Of a stretch of 64,000 bases of DNA, positions 1 to 9,076 are shown in pieces. The position numbers and the translations under genes were made by a program. Source of the DNA: Anaerolineae bacterium (GTDB taxonomy: Bacteria; Chloroflexota; Anaerolineae; Aggregatilineales; Phototrophicaceae); NCBI GenBank assembly GCA_022820665.1, contig JAJEFB010000029.1, positions 1 to 64,000 on the forward strand. Direction: 5' to 3'. The stretch's first letter is position 1, and each line of letters starts with the position of its first letter. The notes under the pieces are model-generated. The model was not told the origin of the DNA and searched no databases. It saw only the letters and a program-made list of their open reading frames with translations.

Positions 1-46
1 CCAGAAAGATTTGATTTCATATCCTTGATGCTTTATCCTAGAATTC

Positions 47-109
47 ATGACGTGACTCCAATTTGTATGCTTTGCTAGTACAACTAGCACGAATTGGTTT
101 TCACGTCAT
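47..109. repeat. 63-nt nested inverted repeat (hairpin)
   Basis: Three stacked complementary arms: ATGACGTGA (47-55) with TCACGTCAT (101-109), CCAATT (58-63) with AATTGG (92-97), and TGCTAGT (73-79) with ACTAGCA (83-89) around a 3-nt loop. It lies just outside one arm of the 25-bp inverted repeat that flanks cdsA. No T-run follows directly, so it is not a classical terminator. Function unknown; the pairing itself is seen in the sequence. Confidence 0.6.
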
Positions 110-114
110 TTCTA

Positions 115-139
115 TTTCAACCGAAAAGGATACACTACC
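115..139. repeat. 25-bp inverted repeat, left arm (flanks cdsA)
   Basis: Positions 115-139 are the exact reverse complement of 1193-1217, a perfect 25-bp match that breaks on both sides. The two arms enclose cdsA and nothing else. No target duplication is visible outside the arms. Confidence 0.85.
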
Positions 140-195
140 CAGCTAGGCGGAACACATAGGCGCGATATCTCCGACGCCGTGATTGGCGCCCGCAT

Positions 196-1047
196 TTAGA
201 CGATGCCAATAACCAGAAGATAGAGGAAGACCCAGGTTGCCACCCAAAGCAGGGCATCTATCCGATCCAGAACCCCGCCGTGCCCGGGGAATAGATTCCA
301 TCCTTCAACGAAACTGTCTTTAACACGGAAAAACCGCTTCAGCGCCGACTCAAACAAGTCGCCGCTTACGGCGATGAAGGGACCGGCAACGATCATCGGG
401 ATCAGGGTCGGCTCAAATGCGCCGGAGACGATCAGGATTCCAAATGCCGGTATCCAGGCGCCGAGAATGCCGCCGATGGCGCCCTCGACCGTCTTGTTGG
501 GAGAGATCAGCGGAGCCAGCTTGGTTTTGCCGAAAAACCGCCCGACGACATAGGCGAAACTATCGGTGCCCCAGGTAATGGCAAAGACTACAAATAGCCA
601 CATCAAGCCGTCCGGTTGAATATTTCGCAGACTGAGTAAGAATGCCGTCGGAAAGGAAATATAAATGATGCCGCATAATGTCGTTCCGACTTGAGCCAGC
701 GCCGGTACGAAGTCAGTTGGCCGGCGATATATCTCGAGAAGAAGCGTCAGGACGATGCAGGCAGCTATGGCAATCTGCCACAGCCAATCGCGGCCAAAAT
801 AGAAACCCAGCGCGATTGCGATACCGGTAGGGATGCCAGTCAAGGAACTGCCTTGCATCCTGGTATCCTTTTCCATGACGTAGAATTCCAGCATGCCGAT
901 GCACATGACTGGCAAGGTAAAAAGCAGGAAGACGATACCGCCAAAAAGGGAGGCCGCGACCGCTAGCGGGAGGAAGACACTTGCCGTGATGATTCGCAAG
1001 CGCAAATTCGCGGCTTGCGCTGTGCTGACAGCAGTCCTGTCACTCAT
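196..1047 (-). CDS. cdsA: Phosphatidate cytidylyltransferase (CDP-diglyceride synthase)
   Basis: Integral membrane enzyme that makes CDP-diacylglycerol from phosphatidate and CTP, the entry point of phospholipid synthesis. The 283-aa protein is built of many hydrophobic segments and ends in the CDP-diglyceride synthase signature at about residues 234-264, including KRFFRVKD and PGHGGVLDRID. The reading frame is open for 43 more codons upstream, but that extension is polar and unlike the family, so the ATG at 1047 is chosen. In many bacteria cdsA follows frr and uppS; here those genes are on the other strand 3 kb away, and cdsA sits alone inside a perfect 25-bp inverted repeat (115-139 and 1193-1217). 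Identification is firm; the start is probable. Confidence 0.93.
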   Translation of the reverse strand: MSDRTAVSTAQAANLRLRIITASVFLPLAVAASLFGGIVFLLFTLPVMCIGMLEFYVMEKDTRMQGSSLTGIPTGIAIALGFYFGRDWLWQIAIAACIVLTLLLEIYRRPTDFVPALAQVGTTLCGIIYISFPTAFLLSLRNIQPDGLMWLFVVFAITWGTDSFAYVVGRFFGKTKLAPLISPNKTVEGAIGGILGAWIPAFGILIVSGAFEPTLIPMIVAGPFIAVSGDLFESALKRFFRVKDSFVEGWNLFPGHGGVLDRIDALLWVATWVFLYLLVIGIV

Positions 1048-1192
1048 GATGACAAAACTCTCAACGAGCCAAACGTCATGGTAAATTCTGAATTTATTGT
1101 AGCATTTGTTGTCAAGATTTTGACGTTGAATGCCTATTGTTTTGTAGGTATTCGCTAACTTGAGCGCGCATGCCAATAATACGCTCCTGTAT

Positions 1193-1217
1193 GGTAGTGT
1201 ATCCTTTTCGGTTGAAA
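1193..1217. repeat. 25-bp inverted repeat, right arm (flanks cdsA)
   Basis: Exact reverse complement of 115-139. It directly abuts the truncated left side of the first short mobile-element copy (from about 1221). Confidence 0.85.
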
Positions 1218-1220
1218 CAA

Positions 1221-1425
1221 AACCTTAACCACCGAGGACACCGAGAGCACCTAGAAAAGCAACGAAACAAAAGGTCATTTCTTATTTCAAGCACGCTTCT
1301 GAGCGATGGATGAAGCTTCGCTGGCGGCTTTGCCATCCCCAGGCGACGGATTTAGAGGAATGGTTGTCAAAATTCCCTAAACTCTGTGTCCTCGGTGGTG
1401 AAGAAAAATTTGAAGCGATTGCTCT
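1221..1425. mobile_element. MITE-like element, copy 1 (left end missing)
   Basis: Non-coding repeat. It begins with the inner arm TTAACCACCGAGGACACCGA and ends with the complementary GTGTCCTCGGTGGTGAAG, then the outer end ...TTTGAAGCGATTGCTCT. The interior (ACAAAAGGTCATTTCTTA onward) closely matches the copy at 16142-16410. The outer left end present in other copies is absent; the 25-bp repeat arm of cdsA lies there instead. It occupies most of the gap between cdsA and the kinase gene; nothing else was recognised there. Confidence 0.8.
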
Positions 1426-1541
1426 ATTGCCGTATCGCCGGAGTTTGATAGCAGTTAGCGCATGGCATATAATCTGATGGGCTGCGCGAACTGCATTCAA
1501 CGGGAAAACAAGTCCCAATTGAACGCGGCAGCCAATGTGCG

Positions 1542-3788
1542 GTGGCGAAACTAATGTCTGAAGATCTTATCGGCAAGGCGGTCAACGGGTACGAGATCTT
1601 GCGCCAGGTCGGTTATGGCGGCATGGCTACGGTATTCCTGGCGCGCCAGCAATCCATGAACCGCAATGTGGCGCTCAAGTTTCTGCCGAGCAACTTCATC
1701 CAGGACGACACCTATTTACAGCGATTCGAGCGCGAAGTCAAAATCGTCGCGCAATTGGAACACCGCAATATCGTGCCTGTTTACGATTATGGCGAGCATG
1801 AGGGGCAGCCCTATATCGTAATGCGCTATATGTCGTCGGGATCGGTCGAAGACCTCTTGAGCCAGGGCAAAATCCCCATCACACGCGTGTTGGGCATTGC
1901 GGAGCAGATCGCCTCCGCGCTCGACTATGCCCACCAAAATGGCATACTGCATCGCGATCTCAAACCCAGCAACATCTTGCTTGACGACGGCGGAGGCGCC
2001 TTCATCACTGATTTCGGGATCGCCCGTATCCTGGGCGAGAGCAGCAGCACGCTTACGACACAGGGCGTTGTCGGAACGCCGAGCTATATGTCCCCGGAAC
2101 AAGCGCGCGGCGAGCGGCTAGACGGCCGCAGCGACATATATTCGCTGGGCGTCATGCTCTTCGAGATGATCTGCGGACGCCGGCCTTTTGAGAATGACAC
2201 GCCCTATGGCATCGTAGTGATGCATGTAACAACGCCAGCGCCGTCGCTGCGCGATATTGAAACCTCCGTTTCGGCGGCGGTTGACAAAGTCATACTGCGC
2301 GCCCTGAGCAAACAAGCTGATCAGAGACCGGCCACCGCAAGCGCGCTGGCTGCCGCCTTGCGCAAGGCGGTAGATCACCCAGAGAACGCAACAGACACCG
2401 AACCAAGCATGCCGCCAATCGGCGCCCCGGCGTCGATGCCAGGTTTGGAGCCTGACGCCGCCTCGCAGTTGTCGGAAAGCATGTCCAACGGGCCGGCGGA
2501 GGCAGCGGAGGCGCCGCCCTTGAATCGAGCGGCTTTTGTGGAACAGGCGCGGCAAAGACCTGGACTAGCGGGCATGTTGAAGGGCATGCTGGCGGGCGGC
2601 GCTGTCGGATGCGCGCTTTTGGGACTTCTGCTGGGACTGGGCGTCTTGCTGCTGGTGGCTATGTCTGGCGGCTTTGGCGCCGTCGAAGAAGAGAGAACGG
2701 CATCGGCGCCCGTTCGAGTCATCACAGCGACCATGGGACAGGCGGCGGCTGATGAACCGACTGCGACCGCCGCTATCGAAATTGCGGTGGATCGCGCCGG
2801 GCAAACTCGGGAGGCATGGAACGAGGCTGCTGCGGCGACAATCGAAGCGGATTCGCTTGCTCGCGCGCAACTCGCGCCGACTTCCGCGCAGCTTGACCAG
2901 CCGATCGGCGCGCCAAACAGGCTTCGCTTAAACGCTGCGCTGGAAGGCGTCACCGGCAAGCTCGTATACTTCGGCAAGGGTCCGGCGGAAAGCGGCGATG
3001 AAACATCTTTCGAGATCATGACGAAGGATTTGGAGTCCTGGCAAGACATGTTGCTGACCTTGGACATCGCGGACAGCACCTATCCGCAGCCTTCGCCAGA
3101 CGGGCGCTGGATCGCTTTTCAGTCGGACAGGGATGGCGATTTCGAGGTATTTGTGGCGAACGTCCTTGGTGGCCAGTTGCGCCAGATCACCCGCAATACT
3201 GTCTGGGATCGTTTACCAGCTTGGTCGCCGGACAGCGAATGGATCATTTATTCGTCGGATGTCCGCGGCGATCAAACCTTCGACCTGTACCGGGCGCGCC
3301 CGGACGGCAGCGACGAACAACTTGTCTATAGCGATGGTCAACGAAACAGCCATGCGCGCTTCAGCCCGGACGGTGAATTGCTCGTGTTCACTTCGGGGGC
3401 AGGCGTCCGAGACGCTACAACTTGGGAGATTCGACTCTTGGACCTTCGCAGTAATGAAAGCCGTCTTCTCACCGAAAACGAGAACCGTGACGCCTCACCC
3501 AGTTTCAGCCCGGACGGCACGCGGATCTTGTACGTGTCTGTCGTCGGCGGCAGCCGCGTTGTCGCGAGCATGACCGTTGACGGAGGGGAGCGTGAATTGC
3601 TGTATACGGGACCCGGAGCCGCCTGGTCCGCGAATTATAGCCCGGACGGCAGATTCATTGTCGTGACAGCAACTTACGACGGCGAAGATCAACTGTTCTT
3701 GATGACCGCTGACGGCGGCAACCTGCAGCAAATCACGAACTCGGGCGGCGCCTTCGCGTCTTGGATTCCTCCCCTCACGCGGCGATAA
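1542..3788 (+). CDS. Membrane Ser/Thr protein kinase with C-terminal TolB/WD40-like propeller
   Basis: PknB-type (Hanks) kinase that should phosphorylate Ser/Thr on cytoplasmic targets. The kinase domain covers about residues 15-275: glycine loop GYGGMATVF, VALK lysine near 46, HRDLKPSN near 137-144, DFG near 159 and the SPEQARGE/DIYSLG segments. A linker with Ala/Pro-rich sequence follows, then one transmembrane helix near 345-375, then about 280 residues with repeated SPDGxxI blades typical of PD40/TolB propellers, predicted to be outside the cell. This layout suggests a sensor whose propeller reads an extracellular ligand. The start is GTG at 1542; an ATG at 1554 is an alternative. It stands alone, so no substrate can be inferred. 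Confidence 0.92.
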   Translation: MAKLMSEDLIGKAVNGYEILRQVGYGGMATVFLARQQSMNRNVALKFLPSNFIQDDTYLQRFEREVKIVAQLEHRNIVPVYDYGEHEGQPYIVMRYMSSGSVEDLLSQGKIPITRVLGIAEQIASALDYAHQNGILHRDLKPSNILLDDGGGAFITDFGIARILGESSSTLTTQGVVGTPSYMSPEQARGERLDGRSDIYSLGVMLFEMICGRRPFENDTPYGIVVMHVTTPAPSLRDIETSVSAAVDKVILRALSKQADQRPATASALAAALRKAVDHPENATDTEPSMPPIGAPASMPGLEPDAASQLSESMSNGPAEAAEAPPLNRAAFVEQARQRPGLAGMLKGMLAGGAVGCALLGLLLGLGVLLLVAMSGGFGAVEEERTASAPVRVITATMGQAAADEPTATAAIEIAVDRAGQTREAWNEAAAATIEADSLARAQLAPTSAQLDQPIGAPNRLRLNAALEGVTGKLVYFGKGPAESGDETSFEIMTKDLESWQDMLLTLDIADSTYPQPSPDGRWIAFQSDRDGDFEVFVANVLGGQLRQITRNTVWDRLPAWSPDSEWIIYSSDVRGDQTFDLYRARPDGSDEQLVYSDGQRNSHARFSPDGELLVFTSGAGVRDATTWEIRLLDLRSNESRLLTENENRDASPSFSPDGTRILYVSVVGGSRVVASMTVDGGERELLYTGPGAAWSANYSPDGRFIVVTATYDGEDQLFLMTADGGNLQQITNSGGAFASWIPPLTRR

Positions 3789-4093
3789 CAATTCAGAAAG
3801 ACCTGGCAGGCTTTAGGTGACATAGAAGCGGCGCTTCCAACTAGCCGCGTCATCATCAAAGGGATTCAATATACTTACGTTGACGCGCAATTGACGATAT
3901 AATGTTACCATTCGGCGACATCCGTAGCGCGCTGCTGTGAGCTAAAGACATTAAAAGAACAGCCGCTCGTCGGCAGCGAGAAGGACCCAGGAATGTCGCG
4001 CTCACCAAAATAACAAACCTTCTCGACGTATGCGCGACGCGGTTTATAAAAAAGAGTTATTCGTGATTGGCTCAAGGAAACGGAAAGTGTTCT
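3789..4093. other. Gene-free stretch upstream of frr
   Basis: No supported coding sequence. It contains a consensus -10 hexamer TATAAT at 3898-3903 with two TTGAC-like hexamers nearby (TTGACG at 3880-3885), but the spacing (12 bp) is too short for a standard promoter, so this is only a hint of frr transcription starting here. pyrH, which often precedes frr, is absent. Confidence 0.4.
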
Positions 4094-4651
4094 ATGTTTG
4101 ACGAAATAGTGGATGAAGCGACCCAAAAAATGAAATCGACTTTGTCGGTCTTCCGCGAAGAATTGAGCAAGATGCGCAGCGGCCGCGCGAGTACGGCATT
4201 GGTTGATCGCATGATGGTCGAATACTACGGACAAGACACCGAGCTTCGACAATTGGCAAGCATTTCAACGCCGGAGGCGATGCTGATCCTGATCCGTCCC
4301 TATGACAAGTCGGCAGTCAAGAGCATCGAAAAGGCGATACAAATGTCGGATATCGGGGTTAATCCCAACGTCGATGGCGAAAATATCCGGCTCAATATGC
4401 CCGCGCTCACGATGGAGCGTCGCCAGGAATTGGTGAAGTTCCTCAATCGTCGAATGGAAGACACGCGCGTTGCCATTCGCAATATCCGGCGTTCAGCCAA
4501 TAGTGATCTGCAGGATTTTGAGAAAGAAAAGTTGATATCGGAAGACGAACGCAAACGCGGCGAGGTCGAAGTTCAGAAGTTGACTGATTCCTTTATCAAA
4601 CGGATTGACCAGCTTGGCGCGGATAAAGAAAAAGACATCATGGAGGTCTGA
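4094..4651 (+). CDS. frr: Ribosome recycling factor
   Basis: Splits post-termination ribosomes together with EF-G. The 185-aa product has the normal family length and the conserved MRSGRAS segment near the N terminus, the central RRMEDTRVAIRNIRR helix and a long C-terminal helix ending in a charged stretch. The ATG at 4094 is chosen over an upstream in-frame start at 4067 because the family begins with an MxDEIVDEA-like helix, and AAGGAAACGG lies just upstream as a ribosome binding site. uppS follows after 228 nt on the same strand, the usual partnership. Confidence 0.97.
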   Translation: MFDEIVDEATQKMKSTLSVFREELSKMRSGRASTALVDRMMVEYYGQDTELRQLASISTPEAMLILIRPYDKSAVKSIEKAIQMSDIGVNPNVDGENIRLNMPALTMERRQELVKFLNRRMEDTRVAIRNIRRSANSDLQDFEKEKLISEDERKRGEVEVQKLTDSFIKRIDQLGADKEKDIMEV

Positions 4652-4879
4652 GGCTTGCGGATGCCGTCAATTGAAGGCGACGGTACAGCCGGACGCGCGC
4701 CGCAGGAATAAGGAATCGCCGCGGCAAAGGTGTAAACAAATAGGATGGCAGTCGTTCGGCGGTGGCGAAAAGCACAGTCGCGCTAAGGCAAAACAGCAAA
4801 CTCCTTCCGCTCGCGCGAAGAATGGAGTATTACAGAAGCATGAGCGATTGCTAGAACAAAGGGAAGCCAGATACGTTTC

Positions 4880-5668
4880 ATGGTTGTAATCACGAGCGAA
4901 GAACTGCAGACGAAATTCGAATTGCCGGAACTGGTCAAGGTGCCGGCGCACGTGGCGATCATTATGGATGGGAATGGGCGTTGGGCAAAGCAGCGTGGAT
5001 TGCCGCGTTCGGAAGGGCACCGCCAGGGAACCGAAAACTTGCGCCGCATCATCCGCGCGGCGGTAGAATTCGACGTCAAGATCATGACCATTTATGCCTT
5101 TTCAACGGAGAACTGGTCGCGTCCGCGCCGCGAAGTCAGGTTGTTGATGCGTATCCTGGAGATGGTGATTGACCGCGAATTGCGCGAGTTGCACGATGAG
5201 GGCGTTCAGATCCGGCACATTGGCGAGTTGCAGGGCATTGAACCGCGGCTGGCGCGCAAAGTCCTGGAGGCCTGTCATTACACCCGCGACAATAAACGGT
5301 TGATCCTCAATGTCGCCTTTAACTATGGCGGGCGCGATGAAATTGTCCACGCGGTTCAGAATATCGTCCGCGATGGCATCGCCGCAGAGCGCATCACCGA
5401 GCAAACGATCAGCGACTACATATATACCAGCGACTTGCCCGATCCAGATCTTATAATTCGCACCAGCGGCGAGTTCCGTTTGAGCAACTTTCTCATCTGG
5501 CAGGGCGCTTATAGCGAGATTTACACCACGCCGACTTATTGGCCAGACTTTGACCGGCATCATTTTCATGCGGCGTTGCTGGAATATGGCCGGCGTCAGC
5601 GTCGTTTTGGGAAGACTGACGAGCAGATTGAATCTGAATTCGGCGATTCTGTTGATAGATACAGGTGA
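4880..5668 (+). CDS. uppS: Isoprenyl transferase (undecaprenyl diphosphate synthase family)
   Basis: Cis-prenyltransferase that elongates farnesyl diphosphate with isopentenyl diphosphate to the polyprenyl diphosphate used as lipid carrier for peptidoglycan and surface glycans. The 262-aa protein shows the catalytic MDGNGRWA motif near residue 29, the FSTENW segment and the C-terminal DPDLIIRTSGEFRLSNFL signature. It follows frr and overlaps the next gene by 4 nt (GTGA). The carrier it makes is the expected donor lipid for the GT-C enzymes encoded at 33.9-47.5 kb, a link that is inferred. Confidence 0.96.
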   Translation: MVVITSEELQTKFELPELVKVPAHVAIIMDGNGRWAKQRGLPRSEGHRQGTENLRRIIRAAVEFDVKIMTIYAFSTENWSRPRREVRLLMRILEMVIDRELRELHDEGVQIRHIGELQGIEPRLARKVLEACHYTRDNKRLILNVAFNYGGRDEIVHAVQNIVRDGIAAERITEQTISDYIYTSDLPDPDLIIRTSGEFRLSNFLIWQGAYSEIYTTPTYWPDFDRHHFHAALLEYGRRQRRFGKTDEQIESEFGDSVDRYR

Positions 5669-6645
5669 GACAAGCCTTGCGACATAAACGACTCGGGCGC
5701 ACAGAATTGAAGTTGCCCATCATTGGATTGGGAACGGCATTCACCGGCATACCCACGCCGCGTCAGACGCTGAATGAATACCTCCAGGGTGAAAATCAGG
5801 TCGACCAAGAGCTTGGTGTCAAGACGCTGGTCGATGCGCTTGATGCGGGTTACCGATTTATCGATACCGCAGCGCTTTACGGTCGCACGCTAAGCGAAAC
5901 GATGATCGGCGAGGCGCTGCGTCAGCGGCCGCGATTGCGTGATGAGGTTATTGTTACCACGAAAGCGGGACGGACTTACGAGGGCTTCGACTTCAGCTTC
6001 GACGGCATACTCAAGAGTGTCTACGCGAGCCTCGAGCGCATGGGTCTGGATCAAATGGAGCTAGTCTACATACACGATCCGATGGACTTTCCCATGGAAG
6101 ACGTTTTGTCCGATCGCGGCGCGTTGGGAGCACTGCGCCACTTGCAAGCTCAGGGGGTGATCCGGTTTGTCGGGACGGCGGCAAATGATCCCGCGACCAA
6201 CCTGCCATACATTAGCAGCGGTGAATTCGACGCCGCGGTCATCGCCGATTCCTGGAGCTTGATCAACCTGACGGCCGAACGCGGCATTTTTGACGCAGCC
6301 CAAAAGCATGATGTTGGACTGGTCGCGGCTACCGCGCTGGAGCGGGGCTTATTGGTAACCGGTCCTATAGCAGGCGCGGAGTACCTCAATCGCTATTTCT
6401 CGCCGGAATGCCTCGATCAGGTCCGCAGGATCCAGCGTTTGTGCGAGCGCTATTCCATCCCAATGATCGCAGCCGCATTGCAGTGGTGCGCAAGGCATCC
6501 CCAAGTTACATCCACGATTCCAGGAGCGCGCATATCGGAAGAAGCCTCATCAAGCTTCGCGGCTGCGCAGATCAACATCCCCGACCCCTTTTGGCTCGAA
6601 TTGCAAGAACTGGTCAAACACTTTGAGACCGTGACTGGCAATTAG
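5665..6645 (+). CDS. Aldo/keto reductase family protein
   Basis: NAD(P)H-dependent oxidoreductase with the AKR barrel. Seen: FIDTAALYG with the catalytic Asp/Tyr pair, the Lys in VTTKAG and the His in VYIHDP, completing the Asp-Tyr-Lys-His tetrad. It resembles the D-threo-aldose/L-fucose 1-dehydrogenase branch, so a sugar substrate is possible but not shown. The GTG start at 5665 overlaps the uppS stop as GTGA, suggesting translational coupling. The next gene is convergent, 10 nt downstream. Confidence 0.88.
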   Translation: MRQALRHKRLGRTELKLPIIGLGTAFTGIPTPRQTLNEYLQGENQVDQELGVKTLVDALDAGYRFIDTAALYGRTLSETMIGEALRQRPRLRDEVIVTTKAGRTYEGFDFSFDGILKSVYASLERMGLDQMELVYIHDPMDFPMEDVLSDRGALGALRHLQAQGVIRFVGTAANDPATNLPYISSGEFDAAVIADSWSLINLTAERGIFDAAQKHDVGLVAATALERGLLVTGPIAGAEYLNRYFSPECLDQVRRIQRLCERYSIPMIAAALQWCARHPQVTSTIPGARISEEASSSFAAAQINIPDPFWLELQELVKHFETVTGN

Positions 6646-6655
6646 TAGGCGCGGG

Positions 6656-7666
6656 CTATCCGGATAGCGCCCCTTCCAATTCCCGCGCGCTCTTGATGTC
6701 GGCGAAGCCCATTCCCTGGCGAAGCAAGAGAAGAAACCCGAAAAGCGTTGTTGGCGCCCAAATCACGAGATGTACGACGACCGCGTAGCTTGCTGCAATT
6801 GCAGCGCTTGTGCCCAGGGCGATGAGTATCGTACTTACGACGAATTCGTAGACGCCAACTTGTCCGGGGGAAGCTGAAACAACGCCGGCCAGATTGACGA
6901 CGCCGATGACGAGCAGCGCGACAGCGAAGCTAAGGTCCAGTCCAATGGCGAACATGACGATCCAATAGACGGCGGCTTCTATCGCCCAGGTCGCATAGCT
7001 GCTGATGACAGCGCCCAGCAGCAAAGTCGGCCTGCGCAGACCGGCCAAGCCGGAGGTCATGTCGTCGCCAACTTGATTGATCAAGGTCGTCAGTCGATCG
7101 GGAAGGATTCGACTGAGCGCGCCCATAAGACTGCGCAGAAGCGCTGGCTTCGCCGCGAGAAGAAAAAACACCGCCACAGCGCCGACAAAGAGCGGGGTCG
7201 CGATGCTGACAATCGCCCCGACCTCGTCCGATTGGATATCGATGAACAGCAGGCTAAACATGATAAAGGACAACATAACCATGCCATCAAAGGCGCGTTC
7301 TACCATGACCGTGGCAGTGGCGCTGGCAAGCGGAACGTTATGATTGCGCCGCAGCAAATAAATTCGTAGCGCCTCACCGGCGCGCAGGGGATAGAGACCG
7401 TTGCCCATGTAGCCGATGGCGACCAATTCCGCCAGGGAACGCAGTGGAATCAAGCGCACCGCGCGCAACAAGTATTGCCAACGCAAAGCAATGACAGTCA
7501 GGGCGAGAAAATATGTTGGGACTGCCAGCAGCAGCAGTCGTATGTTGACCGCGCGCAAGCTGTCCCAGAACTGTTCCGGCTTTAGATCGCGAAAGGCGAG
7601 GTAGAGAAAGACGACGCTTATGATAATGCCGCTAGTCGTGGCGAGGCGTTTGCTACGCTTCTTCAT
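6656..7666 (-). CDS. Flippase-like membrane protein (UPF0104 / lysylphosphatidylglycerol synthase TM region)
   Basis: The 336-aa product is almost entirely hydrophobic, with about eight predicted membrane segments. It matches the YbhN/AglD_2 family by the ALRWQYLLRA region, the NGLYPLRAGEALR loop and the conserved SPGQVGVYEF segment near the C terminus. Some members belong to lipid-modifying or lipid-flipping systems, but this copy lacks the soluble MprF catalytic domain, so its substrate is unknown. It is transcribed convergently with the aldo/keto reductase and seems to be a single gene. Confidence 0.85.
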   Translation of the reverse strand: MKKRSKRLATTSGIIISVVFLYLAFRDLKPEQFWDSLRAVNIRLLLLAVPTYFLALTVIALRWQYLLRAVRLIPLRSLAELVAIGYMGNGLYPLRAGEALRIYLLRRNHNVPLASATATVMVERAFDGMVMLSFIMFSLLFIDIQSDEVGAIVSIATPLFVGAVAVFFLLAAKPALLRSLMGALSRILPDRLTTLINQVGDDMTSGLAGLRRPTLLLGAVISSYATWAIEAAVYWIVMFAIGLDLSFAVALLVIGVVNLAGVVSASPGQVGVYEFVVSTILIALGTSAAIAASYAVVVHLVIWAPTTLFGFLLLLRQGMGFADIKSARELEGALSG

Positions 7667-7871
7667 CGGCGTCCAATCTGCAGGTCGACCGGTCTACCAA
7701 CGCTGAACAATATCAGAGCCGCGACGGTCTTGAAAGACCTACGGCCAGAACCAGGCAAGCTGTGGGGCAGAAGCCGGCGCACATGGCAGGCTAATGCAGC
7801 TTGCGCAATGGAACGTCGCTTAGTGCTCCCACAGATTTTCGCCGCAGGTACCTATGCGAGCTTCGCATTGG

Positions 7872-9017
7872 TCAAATTAGCACCATTTCGCTGGCGTCTA
7901 CCCGGCGGAGGATTTCTGAAGGGGCATTGTAGGGGAGGCCAAAGGTCTTGGCAACAGCCGGATGCGTAACCTGGCCGTCGAATGTATTGAGCCCTTTCAG
8001 TAGCGCGGCATTCCCCCGCAGAGCCGCGGCAGCGCCCTGATCAGCGATTCTCAAGGCGTAGGGCAGGGTGGCGTTTGACAGAGCCAGGCTCGAGGTGCGT
8101 GGCACCGCGCCCGGCATATTGGCGACGCCGTAGTGCAGGACGCCATCCAAGACAAAGGTCGGCTGGCTATGCGTGGTTACGACTGTGGTCTCGACGCAGC
8201 CGCCCTGGTCGACCGCTACGTCGACGATGATGCTGCCCGCGGGCATGGTCGGCAGCATGTCGCGGGTGACAAGCATAGGCGCGCGGGCGCCAGTGATCAG
8301 CACAGATCCGATTAGCGCGTCCGCAGTACGGATCGCAGCGGCGATATTGCCGCTGTTGGAGTACAAGGTGTTCAGGTTTCCATCCAGCACATCTTCGAGG
8401 TAACGCAGTCGATCCAGATCAATGTCCAACAGGGTGACATTGGCGCCCATGCCCAGGGCGATTTTTGCCGCGTTGGCGCCGACGGTTCCCGCGCCCAGGA
8501 TGACCACGTGCGCGGAGGCTACACCAGGCACGCCGCCCATCAACAAGCCGCGCCCGCCCTTGTGCCTTTCCAGATAGTGAGAAACAACCTGCGCCGCCAT
8601 GCGTCCCGCTACTTCACTCATCGGTTCCAACAGCGGCAAACGCTCCGACCCGTCTTCGACGGTTTCATAGGCGATTCCTGTTACGCCGCTTTGCAACATG
8701 GCATGAGTAAGCTCCGCTTCTGCAGCGAGGTGAAGATATGTGAACAAGACCAGATCCGGGCGCAAGTGCGGGTATTCGCTCGGCTGTGGTTCTTTCACTT
8801 TGATCACCATGTCCGCTTGCGACCAAACTCTCGCGGCGGAATCCAGTATCGTCGCGCCGGCGTTAAAGTATTCGTCATCAGTGAATCCGCTGCCCGTACC
8901 TGCTTGAGATTCGACCAAAACCTGGTGTCCACGCTTGAGGAACTCGCGTACGCCGGCAGGCGGCAGAGACACACGGTGCTCGTCCGCCTTGATTTCCGTT
9001 GGGATTCCGATGTCCAT
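7872..9017 (-). CDS. ald: Alanine dehydrogenase
   Basis: Catalyses reversible NAD-dependent conversion of alanine to pyruvate and ammonia. The 381-aa protein starts MDIGIPTEIKADEHRVSL, as the family does, and has VVILGAGTVGANAAK (Rossmann NAD site near 170-185), KVKEPQ near 74-79 and the C-terminal NMPGAVPRTSS segment. The ATG at 9017 is chosen: it has a strong AGGAG 8 nt upstream, whereas the 20-codon upstream extension does not fit the family. A sigma-70-type promoter lies at 9049-9076. It appears monocistronic and serves nitrogen and carbon catabolism. Confidence 0.96.
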   Translation of the reverse strand: MDIGIPTEIKADEHRVSLPPAGVREFLKRGHQVLVESQAGTGSGFTDDEYFNAGATILDSAARVWSQADMVIKVKEPQPSEYPHLRPDLVLFTYLHLAAEAELTHAMLQSGVTGIAYETVEDGSERLPLLEPMSEVAGRMAAQVVSHYLERHKGGRGLLMGGVPGVASAHVVILGAGTVGANAAKIALGMGANVTLLDIDLDRLRYLEDVLDGNLNTLYSNSGNIAAAIRTADALIGSVLITGARAPMLVTRDMLPTMPAGSIIVDVAVDQGGCVETTVVTTHSQPTFVLDGVLHYGVANMPGAVPRTSSLALSNATLPYALRIADQGAAAALRGNAALLKGLNTFDGQVTHPAVAKTFGLPYNAPSEILRRVDASEMVLI

Positions 9018-9048
9018 GGATAATCTCCTGTGCAATAGCCTTATAGAT

Positions 9049-9076
9049 ATTGTACAGGATGTAGGAAAAATGTCCA
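9049..9076 (-). promoter_or_regulatory. Predicted sigma-70-type promoter of ald
   Basis: Read on the minus strand: -35 TGGACA (9076-9071, 5 of 6 to consensus), a 16-bp spacer and -10 TACAAT (9054-9049, 5 of 6). Transcription would begin near 9042, giving a leader of about 25 nt with AGGAG before the ATG. Confidence 0.6.

Noticed and set aside
1112..1518. Short minus-strand frames in the copy 1 element (LHPSLRSVLEIRN-type)
   Set aside because: Similar peptides recur only because the DNA element is repeated (copy 2 too). No start signal or domain supports translation.
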